This document shows positions 39,492 to 49,549 of a stretch of 64,000 bases of DNA, in pieces; position 1 is the stretch's first letter, and each line of letters begins with the position of its first letter. Source of the DNA: Alphaproteobacteria bacterium (GTDB lineage: Bacteria; Pseudomonadota; Alphaproteobacteria; Rhodospirillales; WMHbin7); contig JADGAX010000001.1 in assembly GCA_015231795.1 (NCBI GenBank), positions 558,001 through 622,000 of the forward strand, in the 5' to 3' direction. Position numbers and translations under genes: made by a program. Below the pieces are notes generated by a model. That model did not search any database. It was not told where the DNA came from and was given only the letters and a program-made list of their open reading frames with translations.

Positions 39492-39791
39492 ATGTCGCAG
39501 ATCCTGCTCAACCATATCCAGGGCTTGCTGAACAATCTTGGCCGCGACATCCAGTCGATGACGGAAAGCCAGAGCGATTCCCAGCAGCGCCTGTTCGAGG
39601 CCCTAGACGACATCTCGGCCCATTTGCTGGCCAGCCAAGCCATTCTGGTCGCCCTGATGGCTAAAACCCCGGTCGATCACGCCGAGGTTAAGGATTGGAT
39701 CGTTGAACGGACCAAGCAGTACAACGAGGGCGGCAGCGAAAAGGCCTTGGCCCTGGCCGACTTCCTGCTGACCGGCAAGATTCCCGAGTGA
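39492..39791 (+). CDS. Small helical hypothetical protein
   Basis: 99 residues, ribosome site AGAGGAAG 7 bases before the ATG. All predicted helix, with no membrane segment: LLNHIQGLLNNLGRDIQSMT, RLFEALDDISAHLLASQAIL, and a C-terminal EKALALADFLLTG. Family not recognised. It overlaps the next gene by 4 bases (GTGA), suggesting joint expression with the cupin protein and the wHTH regulator. Confidence 0.6.
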   Translation: MSQILLNHIQGLLNNLGRDIQSMTESQSDSQQRLFEALDDISAHLLASQAILVALMAKTPVDHAEVKDWIVERTKQYNEGGSEKALALADFLLTGKIPE

Positions 39792-40309
39792 TCGACGCCC
39801 AGGAGGTTGTCCGCCTTCTGGGGCTGAAGCCGCACCCGGCGGAAGGGGGATGGTTCGTTGAAACTTGGCGGGGGGCCGATCAGCTTCCCGCATCCGCCCT
39901 TCCCGCCCGTTACGGCAATGCCCGCTCCGTCGGCACCGCCATCTACTATCTGCTGACCGCCCAGTCGATCTCGGCCCTCCATCGCCTGAAGAGCGACGAG
40001 ATCTTCCATTTTTATCTTGGCGATCCAGTTGAAATGCTTCAACTATTCCCAGGTGGCGGCTCTCGCATCCTTCATCTGGGCCAAGACATCGCAGCCGGGC
40101 AACAGCCGCAAGCGCTTGTTCCCGCCGGGGCTTGGCAAGGGTCGCGACTACTTCCAAACGGCTCTTTCGCCCTTCTGGGCTGCACGGTCGCCCCTGGCTT
40201 CGATTTCCAAGATTACGAGCATGCTCTGGACAAGGCGGCCTTGCTGAAGGAATGGCCGGACCAAGCCGAGCGGATCGAAGCCCTGATCCGCCCCCCCGCC
40301 AGCGCTTAG
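39788..40309 (+). CDS. Cupin domain protein (DUF985/Cupin_5 family)
   Basis: 173 residues, GTG start overlapping the previous stop (GTGA). VRLLGLKPHPAEGGWFVETW is the DUF985 start, TAIYYLLTAQSISALHRLKS DEIFHFYLGDPVEML the cupin core with His and Glu metal-site candidates, and VPAGAWQGSRLLPNGSFALL the closing strands. The biochemical role is unknown; related proteins are small metal-binding cupins. It is the middle gene of a three-gene + strand group. Confidence 0.85.
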   Translation: MIDAQEVVRLLGLKPHPAEGGWFVETWRGADQLPASALPARYGNARSVGTAIYYLLTAQSISALHRLKSDEIFHFYLGDPVEMLQLFPGGGSRILHLGQDIAAGQQPQALVPAGAWQGSRLLPNGSFALLGCTVAPGFDFQDYEHALDKAALLKEWPDQAERIEALIRPPASA

Positions 40310-40318
40310 GCCCATCGC

Positions 40319-40717
40319 ATGACCGGCCTTCTGAAAATCCGCATCAAGCTCTGTTCCTTTGCCGCCCTGGGGCCAGGCAAGGTGGACCTACTGGCCGCCA
40401 TCGGGCGTTTGGGATCGATTACGGCGGCTGCCAAGGACCAGGGCATGTCCTATCGCCGGGCATGGCTGCTGGTTGATGAAATGAACCGGGCTTTCAAGGA
40501 CCCCGTGGTGACGGCCAGTTTTGGCGGCGCCAAAGGGGGCGGAGCCAGCCTGACCCAGACCGGGCTGACCGTGATCGACATTTACCGCCGGGTCGAAACC
40601 AAAGCTGAAGCCGCCATTGAGGCAGAACTGGAAACCCTTGAACGTTTGGTGTCCGAGACTCCGCGCCCCCTCAAGCCAGAGGGTTGCACAATGGGACGGA
40701 ATAGGAAGTCGAGCTGA
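40319..40717 (+). CDS. ModE-type winged helix regulator (N-terminal domain only)
   Basis: 132 residues. VDLLAAIGRLGSITAAAKDQ GMSYRRAWLLVDEMNRAF is the LysR/ModE-type helix-turn-helix, followed by GGAKGGGASLTQTGLTVI, the wing and dimer helix of ModE. No molybdate-binding (Mop) domain follows, as in short ModE-like proteins. It may sense through a partner. It starts 9 bases after the cupin gene. The following 40718-41005 stretch has no gene; it is AT-rich and has an FNR-like box. Confidence 0.85.
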   Translation: MTGLLKIRIKLCSFAALGPGKVDLLAAIGRLGSITAAAKDQGMSYRRAWLLVDEMNRAFKDPVVTASFGGAKGGGASLTQTGLTVIDIYRRVETKAEAAIEAELETLERLVSETPRPLKPEGCTMGRNRKSS

Positions 40718-40761
40718 ACTCAGACTTCAGCCATCGATAACAAGTCTCCTTTTCCAAATTT

Positions 40762-40775
40762 TTGACTCAAATCAA
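40762..40775. promoter_or_regulatory. FNR/Anr-type box upstream of the chemoreceptor gene
   Basis: TTGAC-TCAA-ATCAA is one base off the TTGAT-N4-ATCAA consensus, in an AT-rich region 230 bases before the receptor start. It would link expression to low oxygen. Confidence 0.45.
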
Positions 40776-41005
40776 AATGTGATATTGCTGCGTTGCAAAC
40801 ACCTAGCGGATAGGCATCGGCAATTTGAACTTAATAAAAATCTAATAAAATTGTTTGTGATTGAAGGCATCAACTTTTGAAGCGAGCTGATGATTTTTTG
40901 ATTACCTGAAATCCGAAAATGACATCTCGTAATAGATTTCCTGATCGGTTAGATTTCCAAGATGAGAGTCAACCGGGGTCAACCGGTTACCGCCCGGAGG
41001 GATGT

Positions 41006-42724
41006 ATGACTGTTAAGCTGAAGGTGCTGCTGATCATGGCGGCTATCCTCTTGGCGTCGATCGCGTCGTCTAGTTTTGTCGTTTCCCGTCTCATTGCGCA
41101 GAAGCCTGTTCTGCTGGCTATGGAGCAGGACGTTGCGAAAGTGTCGAATTTCGGCGTGCCCTTGCTTGATTCCATCCGCGAAGCCAAGTCGGACGTCCAG
41201 TCGATGCGCAACGGATTCCTGAACGCCGCGCTGACCGGCGAGGCGGAGAGCTATGAGCGCGCGCAAGAGTTCGGCGCCAAGTTCGAGCAGACCGCCGAAG
41301 CGGCCCTCAACTTTTCCAACGAGCTTGGATTGACGGAAATTTCCAAAGGCCTCGAGGAATTGATGGGCGAATTGCCGCATATGATTCCGCTGGGCCAGGA
41401 AATGGCCGAAACCTTCCGCGGCAACAAGGTCCGTGGCGGCGAACTGCTTGAACAGTTCAGTCAGGGCAGCGAGGGCATCATCCTCAAGCTGGATGAATTG
41501 GCATCTCAAATCCAAGTCGAAACATTCGACCGCATGTCGGATTTGGCCAACAGTTCGGACGACATGAAAAAGATGGGCGATCAGCTTATCTTGACCATGC
41601 TGCTGGCAGGCGGCATCGCCCTTCTGATCGCCGGTTCCGGCGGCGCCTACCTTTACTTGATGATCGGTCGCCTATTGCATTACGTCGAAAAGGACATCGA
41701 CGGGGTGATGGCCAAGGCGCCCGCCGAATCTCTGCACCTGAAGCCGGAACGCAAAGACGAATTCGGAAAGATCGCGCATGCCTTGCGCATCTTCCTGGAC
41801 AAGTTGAGCGAGATGGACCGCCTGCAGGTCGAGCAGCGCGAAGTGGAACGCCGGGCGGAAGAAAAGCGCGTGAAGGACATGCTGACCATGGCCGACAAGC
41901 TGGAACGCGACGTCGGCAAAGTCATCGGCAGCGTCGCTTCGGCGGCTAGCGAAATGCAAAGCACGGCGGAAAACATGTCGTCGGTGGCCAAGGACACCAC
42001 GCATCGCGCCAACGACGTCGCCCAATCGTCGGAGCGCGCCTCGGCCAATGTGCAGGCGGTGGCCAGCGCCGCCGAGGAATTGTCGGCGTCGATCAACGCC
42101 ATCGGCCATCAGGTCGAGCAATCTTCGCATATCAGCCAGAACGCGGTGCAAGAGGCCGAACGCGCCGACACCCTGATTCAGGGGCTGGCGGAAGCCGCCA
42201 ACCGCATTGGCGAGGTGGTCAGCCTGATCAACGACATCGCCTCGCAAACCAATCTGCTGGCCCTGAACGCCACCATCGAAGCCGCGCGCGCAGGCGAGGC
42301 CGGCAAGGGATTCGCCGTCGTCGCCAACGAAGTGAAAAATCTGGCCAACCAAACCGCCAAGGCGACCGAGGACATCACCCAACAAATTTCGTCGGTGCAA
42401 TCGGCCACCAACGACACGGTAGACGCCATCCGCAGCATTGCCAAAACCATCACCCAGATCAACGACATCGCGGCCAGCATCACCAATTCCGTGGAGCAGC
42501 AGGGTGCCGCGACCGGCGAAATCGCCCACAATGCCCAACTGGCGGCCATGGGGGCCAGGGACGTTTCGGAACATATCGTCGAAGTTAGCCAGGGCGCCGA
42601 AAGCACCGGCACGTCGTCGGAAAGCGTTTTGTCGGCTTCGTCCGAATTGGCCAAGAACGCCGAACGCCTGCGCGGTCAGGTCGATGACTTCCTGCTTCAC
42701 ATCCGCAAGGGATCGGCGGCGTAG
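41006..42724 (+). CDS. Methyl-accepting chemotaxis protein
   Basis: 572 residues from the ATG at 41006 (GGAGG 6 bases upstream). TM1 ~5-27; a four-helix periplasmic domain ~28-195; TM2 ~200-225; HAMP ~228-280; a long signalling coiled coil with the tip [36 protein letters not shown], which contacts CheA/CheW. The C-terminus lacks a CheR-binding pentapeptide. The periplasmic part resembles 4HB_MCP sensors whose ligands are unknown. A strong shared terminator follows. The FNR-type box upstream suggests oxygen-linked expression. Confidence 0.94.
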   Translation: MTVKLKVLLIMAAILLASIASSSFVVSRLIAQKPVLLAMEQDVAKVSNFGVPLLDSIREAKSDVQSMRNGFLNAALTGEAESYERAQEFGAKFEQTAEAALNFSNELGLTEISKGLEELMGELPHMIPLGQEMAETFRGNKVRGGELLEQFSQGSEGIILKLDELASQIQVETFDRMSDLANSSDDMKKMGDQLILTMLLAGGIALLIAGSGGAYLYLMIGRLLHYVEKDIDGVMAKAPAESLHLKPERKDEFGKIAHALRIFLDKLSEMDRLQVEQREVERRAEEKRVKDMLTMADKLERDVGKVIGSVASAASEMQSTAENMSSVAKDTTHRANDVAQSSERASANVQAVASAAEELSASINAIGHQVEQSSHISQNAVQEAERADTLIQGLAEAANRIGEVVSLINDIASQTNLLALNATIEAARAGEAGKGFAVVANEVKNLANQTAKATEDITQQISSVQSATNDTVDAIRSIAKTITQINDIAASITNSVEQQGAATGEIAHNAQLAAMGARDVSEHIVEVSQGAESTGTSSESVLSASSELAKNAERLRGQVDDFLLHIRKGSAA

Positions 42725-42754
42725 AGGCCGCGGTCAGCAGCAGAAAAAGAAAAA

Positions 42755-42783
42755 GGGCTGGAGAAATATCTCCAGCCCTTTTC
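42755..42783. terminator. Bidirectional terminator between chemoreceptor gene and ilvC
   Basis: GGGCTGGAGA (42755-42764), loop AATA, TCTCCAGCCC (42769-42778), then TTTT; on the other strand the A-rich left flank becomes a T-run. It serves the two convergent genes. Confidence 0.9.
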
Positions 42784-42803
42784 TTATGCTGAAAGCCGAT
42801 AGC

Positions 42804-43847
<1,044 letters not shown>

Positions 43848-43853
43848 TTAAAG

Positions 43854-44378
43854 TTAAAGCGGTTGCGTTCCACGGGCGATGGCGACGACGCCGGTACGCG
43901 ACACGTCGACCAAGCCCAAAGGCTCCATGAGATTGATGAAGGCGTCGATCTTGTCGGATCGGCCCACGATTTCGAAGACAAAGGATTCGTTGGTGGCGTC
44001 CACCGTGCGGGCGCGGAAAATATCGGCGATGCGCAAGGATTCGACCCGCTTCTCGCCAATGCCCACCACTTTCACCAAGGCCAGTTCGCGTTCGACCGCC
44101 GGTCCGTCCTTGGTCAGATCGACCACCTTGTGAACCGGCACCAGACGCGACAACTGCGCCTTGATCTGCTCGACGATCTGCGCCGTGCCGGATGTGACGA
44201 TGGTGATGCGCGACAGATTCTCGCGCGCCGCCACTTCGGCCACCGTCAAACTTTCGATATTGTAGCCGCGCCCCGAAAACAGGCCGATCACGCGGGCCAG
44301 AACGCCCGGCTCGTTGTCGACCAGAACGGCGATGGTATGGCGATGCTTGTGCGGATGATGCTTGCCAGTCATGTCCAT
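43854..44378 (-). CDS. ilvN: Acetolactate synthase small (regulatory) subunit
   Basis: 174 residues (IlvH-type length). N-terminal ACT domain with TIAVLVDNEPGVLARVIGLF and GYNIESLTVAEVA, where valine binds for feedback control, plus the C-terminal ALS_ss_C domain. It follows the large subunit by 4 bases and precedes ilvC by 30. Confidence 0.96.
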   Translation of the reverse strand: MDMTGKHHPHKHRHTIAVLVDNEPGVLARVIGLFSGRGYNIESLTVAEVAARENLSRITIVTSGTAQIVEQIKAQLSRLVPVHKVVDLTKDGPAVERELALVKVVGIGEKRVESLRIADIFRARTVDATNESFVFEIVGRSDKIDAFINLMEPLGLVDVSRTGVVAIARGTQPL

Positions 44379-44382
44379 CCCC

Positions 44383-46146
44383 TTACACCAGAACCATGCC
44401 GTCTTCGCTTGATGGATTTTCCGCCTCGTCTTCAGGCCCCATCAGCATTTCGTTGTGCGCAGCCCCCGCCGGAATCATCGGGAAGACGTTTTCCGAGGCG
44501 TCGGTGCGCACATCCAGAATGAAGGCGCCCGGCGTTTCGATCATTTCCATGATCGCGGCGTCGAGTTCGGCGGGTTTGTCGACGCGCCTGCCCTTGGCGC
44601 CGTAGGCATCAGCCAGCTTCACGAAGTCGGGATGCACATCCATGTGGCTTTCGGCATAGCGACCGCCATGTAGCAATTCCTGCCACTGGCGCACCATGCC
44701 CAGATACTGGTTGTTCAAGATGAATATCTTCACCGCCAGACGTTCCTGGGCCAGCGTCGCCATCTCCTGGATGTTCATCTGGATCGAGGATTCGCCTGCG
44801 ATGTTCACCACCAGCTTGTCGGGGAAGGCCACCTGCGCGCCCATGGCGGCGGGCAGGCCGAAGCCCATGGTGCCCAAGCCGCCCGAAGTCAGCCAATGTC
44901 TGGCCACGTCGAACTTGGCGAACTGGGCGGCCCACATCTGATGCTGCCCGACTTCGGTGGCGATGATGGGATCGCGATCCTTGGTCAATTCGTACAAACG
45001 TTCGATGGCGTATTGCGGCTTGATCAGCTTCTTGCTGTTGACGTAGCGCAGGCAATCCTTCGAGCGCCAGCCGTCGATGGTGCGCCACCAGTTCTTCAGC
45101 GCCTTTTCATCGACATGCAGCTGCTTGGCCTTCCACACGCGGATCATGTCTTCCAGCACATGGCCGACATCGCCCACGATGGGCACATCGACCATGATGT
45201 TCTTGTTGATCGACGACGGATCGATGTCGATGTGGATCTTTTTGGAATGGGGCGAGAAGGCCGAGGTCTTGCCGGTGACGCGGTCGTCGAAACGGGCGCC
45301 GATGCACACCATGACGTCGCAGCCATGCATGGCCAGATTCGCCTCATAGGTGCCGTGCATCCCGACCATGCCCAGGAATTGCGGGTTCGAGGCGGGTACC
45401 GATCCCAGCCCCATCAGGGTCTGCGTGAAAGGGAATCCGGTCAGCTTGACCAGCTTGGCGGCCAAATCGATGGCCGCATTGCCCGAATTGATGACGCCGC
45501 CGCCGAAATACAAAATCGGCTTCTTGGCGCTGGCCATCAATTCGACCGCTTCCTCGATGCGCTCGAGATCGCCCTTCACTTTGGGGATATACGATTTATG
45601 GCGCACCTTGCCGATGCCGACATATTTGCCCTTGGCGGTCATCACATCCTTGGGCAGATCGATCACTACCGGACCGGGACGCCCGGTCTTCGCGACATAG
45701 AAGGCTTCGTGAACCACGCGGGCCAGATCATTCACGTCCTTGACCAGATAATTGTGCTTGGTGCAAGGCCGCGTGATGCCGGTGGTGTCGGCTTCCTGGA
45801 AGGCGTCGTTGCCGATCAGGCTGGTCGGCACTTGGCCGGTGAGGCAGACCATCGGCGTGGAATCCAGCATGGCGTCCAAAAGACCGGTGACGGCGTTGGT
45901 CGAGCCGGGGCCGGAGGTAACCAGCACGCAGCCGACCTTGCCGGTCGAACGGGCATAGCCTTCCGCCGCATGGACGGCGGCCTGCTCGTGGCGCACCAGG
46001 ATATGGCGCAGCCGGTTCTGCTTGAAAATCTCGTCATAGATCGGCAGAACGGCGCCGCCCGGATAGCCGAAGACGACCTCGACGCCCTGTTCGGTCAGGG
46101 CTTTCAATAGGATTTCCGCGCCGTTGAGATCGTGGTCGTGACTCAT
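44383..46146 (-). CDS. ilvB: Acetolactate synthase large subunit
   Basis: 587 residues. TPP enzyme with the catalytic Glu in LVRHEQAAVHAAEGYAR, FAD site FLGMVGMHGTYEANLAM, and TPP-binding AGESSIQMNIQEMATL-type region near residue 440. It condenses pyruvate to acetolactate (or with 2-oxobutyrate). Starting the ilvBNC set, it is 53 bases behind miaA on the same strand with no clear promoter or attenuator; an 8-bp hairpin lies at 46184-46205. Confidence 0.96.
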   Translation of the reverse strand: MSHDHDLNGAEILLKALTEQGVEVVFGYPGGAVLPIYDEIFKQNRLRHILVRHEQAAVHAAEGYARSTGKVGCVLVTSGPGSTNAVTGLLDAMLDSTPMVCLTGQVPTSLIGNDAFQEADTTGITRPCTKHNYLVKDVNDLARVVHEAFYVAKTGRPGPVVIDLPKDVMTAKGKYVGIGKVRHKSYIPKVKGDLERIEEAVELMASAKKPILYFGGGVINSGNAAIDLAAKLVKLTGFPFTQTLMGLGSVPASNPQFLGMVGMHGTYEANLAMHGCDVMVCIGARFDDRVTGKTSAFSPHSKKIHIDIDPSSINKNIMVDVPIVGDVGHVLEDMIRVWKAKQLHVDEKALKNWWRTIDGWRSKDCLRYVNSKKLIKPQYAIERLYELTKDRDPIIATEVGQHQMWAAQFAKFDVARHWLTSGGLGTMGFGLPAAMGAQVAFPDKLVVNIAGESSIQMNIQEMATLAQERLAVKIFILNNQYLGMVRQWQELLHGGRYAESHMDVHPDFVKLADAYGAKGRRVDKPAELDAAIMEMIETPGAFILDVRTDASENVFPMIPAGAAHNEMLMGPEDEAENPSSEDGMVLV

Positions 46147-46183
46147 CTCTTTATAGAATCCATCATGCCGAAGAAGGGCGAGA

Positions 46184-46205
46184 GACTAGACTTAAGCGTC
46201 TAGTC
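46184..46205. other. Short hairpin at the miaA-ilvB junction
   Basis: GACTAGAC (46184-46191), TTAAGC, GTCTAGTC (46198-46205) is a perfect 8-bp stem overlapping the miaA stop codon. There is no T-run, so it is more likely an mRNA processing or stability element than a terminator. Confidence 0.35.
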
Positions 46206-47138
46206 GGTCAACAGAAAGTCGCGAATAATTGGAAAGATTTTTGGCCACAGACTTTCCGAAAATTGCGCGGGCAGGACATGGCTGGGTTGCATTTGGTGCC
46301 TGAACCAAGTCACTTGGCGCTTGGCGTAATGGCGGGTGGCGGCCTGGGCCAAGGCAACGGCTTGGTCCTGCGACATCTCGCCTTTCAGATGGCGAATCAG
46401 TTCTTTAAGGCCCAGGGCGCGCAACAAGGGCAGGTCAATCGGTGCATCTTGATAGAAGGCGGCCTCGTTCATGGCGCCCATTTCCAGCATTTTCAAGAAT
46501 CTAGCGTCGCAGGAACGGTACAACTCCTCGCGTTCAGGCATCACGAACAGGCTGACGAAACGGGCAGGAAAGGGCTTGCCCTTCATCAGTTGCCAGTCGG
46601 CCAGCGAACGGCCAGTCGCCTCCAACACCTCCCAGGCCCTGGTCAAACGCTGGGTATCGGTGGGGCGCAAGCGGGCCGCCATCACGGGGTCGCGTTCCTT
46701 CAGACGGGCATGCAAAGCCGCCGCCCCGATTTCCGACGCCAGCACGCGGGCCGAGTTCCGGTAGGGATCGGGCACGTCCGGCATGGGGGCCAGACCTTCG
46801 ACCAAAGCCTTCAGGTACAAGCCCGTGCCGCCGGTCAGGATGGGTAGACGTCCTGCCTCATGCGCCTTGCCGATTTCTCCGGCCGCCATCTTGGCCCATC
46901 TGGCCGCCGAACAGGTTTCTTCCGCTTCCAGCACGCCATACAGCCGATGCGGCACGGCTTCCTCGTCGGCCAAGGATGGCCTTGCGGTCAGGATGCGCAA
47001 GCCGCGATACATTTGCAGCGCGTCGGCGTTGATGATCGCGCCGCCGAAGGCCAAGGCGGCCTGCATCGCCAGCCCCGACTTGCCCGAAGCCGTCGGACCT
47101 GCGATGACCAGAACCGGCTTTAAGGACGGATCAGTCAA
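46200..47138 (-). CDS. miaA: tRNA dimethylallyltransferase
   Basis: 312 residues. P-loop GPTASGKSGLAMQAA, INADALQMYRGLRI (substrate site), GGTGLYLKALVEG and the RVxLxxxR-like RRLDLPxxRALG region. It adds a dimethylallyl group to A37 of UNN-decoding tRNAs. It overlaps the DUF1015 gene by 8 bases and precedes ilvB. The end LLTD is followed by a stop in the hairpin. Confidence 0.95.
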   Translation of the reverse strand: MTDPSLKPVLVIAGPTASGKSGLAMQAALAFGGAIINADALQMYRGLRILTARPSLADEEAVPHRLYGVLEAEETCSAARWAKMAAGEIGKAHEAGRLPILTGGTGLYLKALVEGLAPMPDVPDPYRNSARVLASEIGAAALHARLKERDPVMAARLRPTDTQRLTRAWEVLEATGRSLADWQLMKGKPFPARFVSLFVMPEREELYRSCDARFLKMLEMGAMNEAAFYQDAPIDLPLLRALGLKELIRHLKGEMSQDQAVALAQAATRHYAKRQVTWFRHQMQPSHVLPAQFSESLWPKIFPIIRDFLLTD

Positions 47139-48372
47139 GCGGGTTGGAGACCATGCCGTCGGCCAGCTTGGGTTCGAACCAAGTGGATTTGGGCGGCATC
47201 ACCCGATTGGCGTCCGCCACCGAAACCAAATCGTCCATGCTGGTGGGATAAAGCGCGAAAGCCGCCGCCATTTCGCCGGAATCGACGCGCTTTTCCAACT
47301 CGCCAAGGCCGCGCTTGCCGCCCACGAAATCGATGCGCTTGTCCTTGCGCAGATCCTCGATGCCGAACAAAGGTGCCAGCACCAGATCGGTGAGCAAGCT
47401 GACATCCAGCGACTGCACGGGATCAAGCCCCTGGGGTTCGGCCTTCAGCGTCATCAGGAACCAGCGCCCCTTCAGATACAGGCCGATCTGGCGCTTGGTC
47501 TGCGGCTTGGCCTGGGCCTTCGTCTCCTCGACCTTAAACGTCTTGGCGAGTTTCTCCAGCAGTTCGGCCTCGCTCATGCCGTTCAAATCCTTGACCACGC
47601 GGTTGTAGTCAAGGATGCGCATTTCATCGATGGGATAGGACACAACCAGGAACGAGTTGTGGGCGGCTTCTTCGCCGCCTTTGCCCGAGCGCGCCTTGGC
47701 GATGCGCGAAGCTGCGGCCGAACGGTGATGGCCGTCGGCGATGTAGACGGCATTTTGCGCCTCGAAAGCGTCGGTCACGGTTTTGATGTCGGCGTCCTGA
47801 TCGATCACCCACAGCGCATGGCCAATGCCGTCATGGGCCGCGAAATCATAGGCGGCGGGCAAGGCCGTGACGCGGGCGACGATGTCGCTGACCGCCTTGA
47901 TCGGGCGATGGGCCAGCAGCACCGGGCCGGTCTGGGCGTTCACGCTGTCGATCTGGCGCACGCGGTCGTCTTCCTTGTCGGGGCGGGTGAATTCGTGCTT
48001 GCGGATGCGGTTGACGTCATAGGCCGCCACCGAAGCCGCCGCCACGATGCCGGTTTGCACATGGTCGCCCATCCGAAGGCGATAGACGTAATAGCAGGGC
48101 TTGGGGTCGCGCTTGATCACGCCCGCCTCGATCATCTTCTTCAGATTCTCGGCCCCCTTGGCGTAAACCTCGGGCGCATAGGGGTCCGTCCCCACGGGCA
48201 AATCGATCTCGGGCTTCGAGATGTGCAAGAAACTGTGCGGCTTGCCCTTGGCCAGGTCCCTCGCCTCCTCGCTGTTCAGCACGTCATAGGGGGGGGCCGC
48301 CACCTGGGAAGCCAGTTCTGGGGCGGGGCGCAGGCCGGGAAAGGGACGGAAAAGGGGTAAGGACACGGGCAA
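47131..48372 (-). CDS. DUF1015 family protein
   Basis: 413 residues. LFRPFPGLRPAPELASQVAA PPYDVLNSEEA is the diagnostic start of DUF1015; HHRSAAASRIAKA and the DQIDADIK region are further conserved patches. Function in the family is not established (some members sit near serine-biosynthesis or stress genes). It overlaps miaA by 8 bases and is the first gene of a run ending in ilvC. Confidence 0.9.
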   Translation of the reverse strand: MPVSLPLFRPFPGLRPAPELASQVAAPPYDVLNSEEARDLAKGKPHSFLHISKPEIDLPVGTDPYAPEVYAKGAENLKKMIEAGVIKRDPKPCYYVYRLRMGDHVQTGIVAAASVAAYDVNRIRKHEFTRPDKEDDRVRQIDSVNAQTGPVLLAHRPIKAVSDIVARVTALPAAYDFAAHDGIGHALWVIDQDADIKTVTDAFEAQNAVYIADGHHRSAAASRIAKARSGKGGEEAAHNSFLVVSYPIDEMRILDYNRVVKDLNGMSEAELLEKLAKTFKVEETKAQAKPQTKRQIGLYLKGRWFLMTLKAEPQGLDPVQSLDVSLLTDLVLAPLFGIEDLRKDKRIDFVGGKRGLGELEKRVDSGEMAAAFALYPTSMDDLVSVADANRVMPPKSTWFEPKLADGMVSNPLD

Positions 48373-48460
48373 ACCTCCTGTCTGGAAGGCTCGTGTCTAG
48401 CCCGTCCGGCCCCCTCATGCAAGGGTTTGAAAGCCCAACCGTATCGGCTAGACTAAGACC

Positions 48461-49549
48461 ATGCGCTTCTTCGTTTTTCTCGCCCTGCTGCTCGCCCTGG
48501 CCCCCGCGGTCCAGGCCCAGGCGCCTGCCCAAGGGCAAGTCCGCGCCCAAGGCAAGGAATTGAAGGACGCCCAGCCCGCGCCTGAGGCGATGGCTCCGGT
48601 CAATCCCGACAAGCCCTATGATTTCAGGGCCGAGTTGCGCGTCATTTTGATGGAACTGTCGCTTTACGCCCACAAACGCGACAAGAATTTCCAGGTTCTG
48701 CTGCGCGACGGTGCGGCCATTCTCGAAAAGGATTACTGGGAATACATCCTGGAAGAGATCGTGAATCCCAAGATCGACGACGACAAGCGAGTTCCCATGC
48801 ATGGGCTGATGCGCCCCTTGGCCAGGGCCATCGACGGGGTGGTGGAAGACAATCTGTCTTGCGCCGACGCGCCGCCCAAGGAGCAGACGATCCGCCTGAA
48901 AACGCTTTCCGAGTTCAGGAAACTGGGCAAGCGCCTGCTGACCATCGATTTCTGCATGGGCCAAGCGGCGGATCTTGCTTTGACCAACGCCAGGAAATTG
49001 GGGGCCATCCCCTATGTCGCCGTGGACATGACCGAACTGAACATGATTCCCTCGGGCAGGCCGCCCGGCGAAAACCCCAGGCCGATCCTAAGCCTGGACG
49101 ACGCCAGGAATTTCCTGGCCGTTCTCGACACCAAGCGCTTCGGACCCAAGTCCAAGGCGGTTCTCGCCCTGGTCGAAACCAACCAGGACCTGCTGATTCT
49201 CGACGTCGCCCAGGGCGTTGCGCAAGAACCCCTGACCAAGCAGGAAATCTATCAGCTGAAGTTCAAGAAGATCGGCAGCCCCAGAAAGGTGATCGCCCGC
49301 CTGCCGCTGACCTACGCCAATGCCGGCGCGCCCTACTGGCAGCCGACCTGGAAGGAAGGCAGCCCGGCATGGCTGGTCGCCGCCGACCCATCCAATCCCG
49401 ACCGTTTCACCGTCGATTACCGGCACAAGGAATGGAAAGACATCCTGGGCCGCTATCTCAAATGGATCATGGATCTGGGCTTCGACGGCGTGATGTTCGA
49501 CGAGACCGGCGGCTGGCGCTATTTCGAAACTATCTATCCCTTGAATTGA
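48461..49549 (+). CDS. Secreted TM1410/GH114-like TIM-barrel protein
   Basis: 362 residues. Signal peptide 1-~20 (ALAPAVQAQA) then a Gln/Ala/Pro-rich stretch. Core patches RLLTIDFCMGQAADLALTNA, YVAVDMTELNMIPSG, PSNPDRFTVDYRHKEWKDIL, GFDGVMFDETGGWRYFE are those of the GH114/TM1410 family (alpha-1,4-polygalactosaminidase-related); the DGVMFDE Asp and Glu are the likely acid/base pair. Target is presumably an exported galactosamine-containing glycan. It is the first of a rightward four-gene run: exporter, acyl-CoA synthetase and isomerase follow with overlaps or a short gap. Confidence 0.75.
   Translation: MRFFVFLALLLALAPAVQAQAPAQGQVRAQGKELKDAQPAPEAMAPVNPDKPYDFRAELRVILMELSLYAHKRDKNFQVLLRDGAAILEKDYWEYILEEIVNPKIDDDKRVPMHGLMRPLARAIDGVVEDNLSCADAPPKEQTIRLKTLSEFRKLGKRLLTIDFCMGQAADLALTNARKLGAIPYVAVDMTELNMIPSGRPPGENPRPILSLDDARNFLAVLDTKRFGPKSKAVLALVETNQDLLILDVAQGVAQEPLTKQEIYQLKFKKIGSPRKVIARLPLTYANAGAPYWQPTWKEGSPAWLVAADPSNPDRFTVDYRHKEWKDILGRYLKWIMDLGFDGVMFDETGGWRYFETIYPLN

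Noticed and set aside
46147-46199. A leader peptide or attenuator before ilvB
   Set aside because: The gap is only 53 bases, holds no Ile/Val/Leu-rich peptide, and the one hairpin has no T-run.
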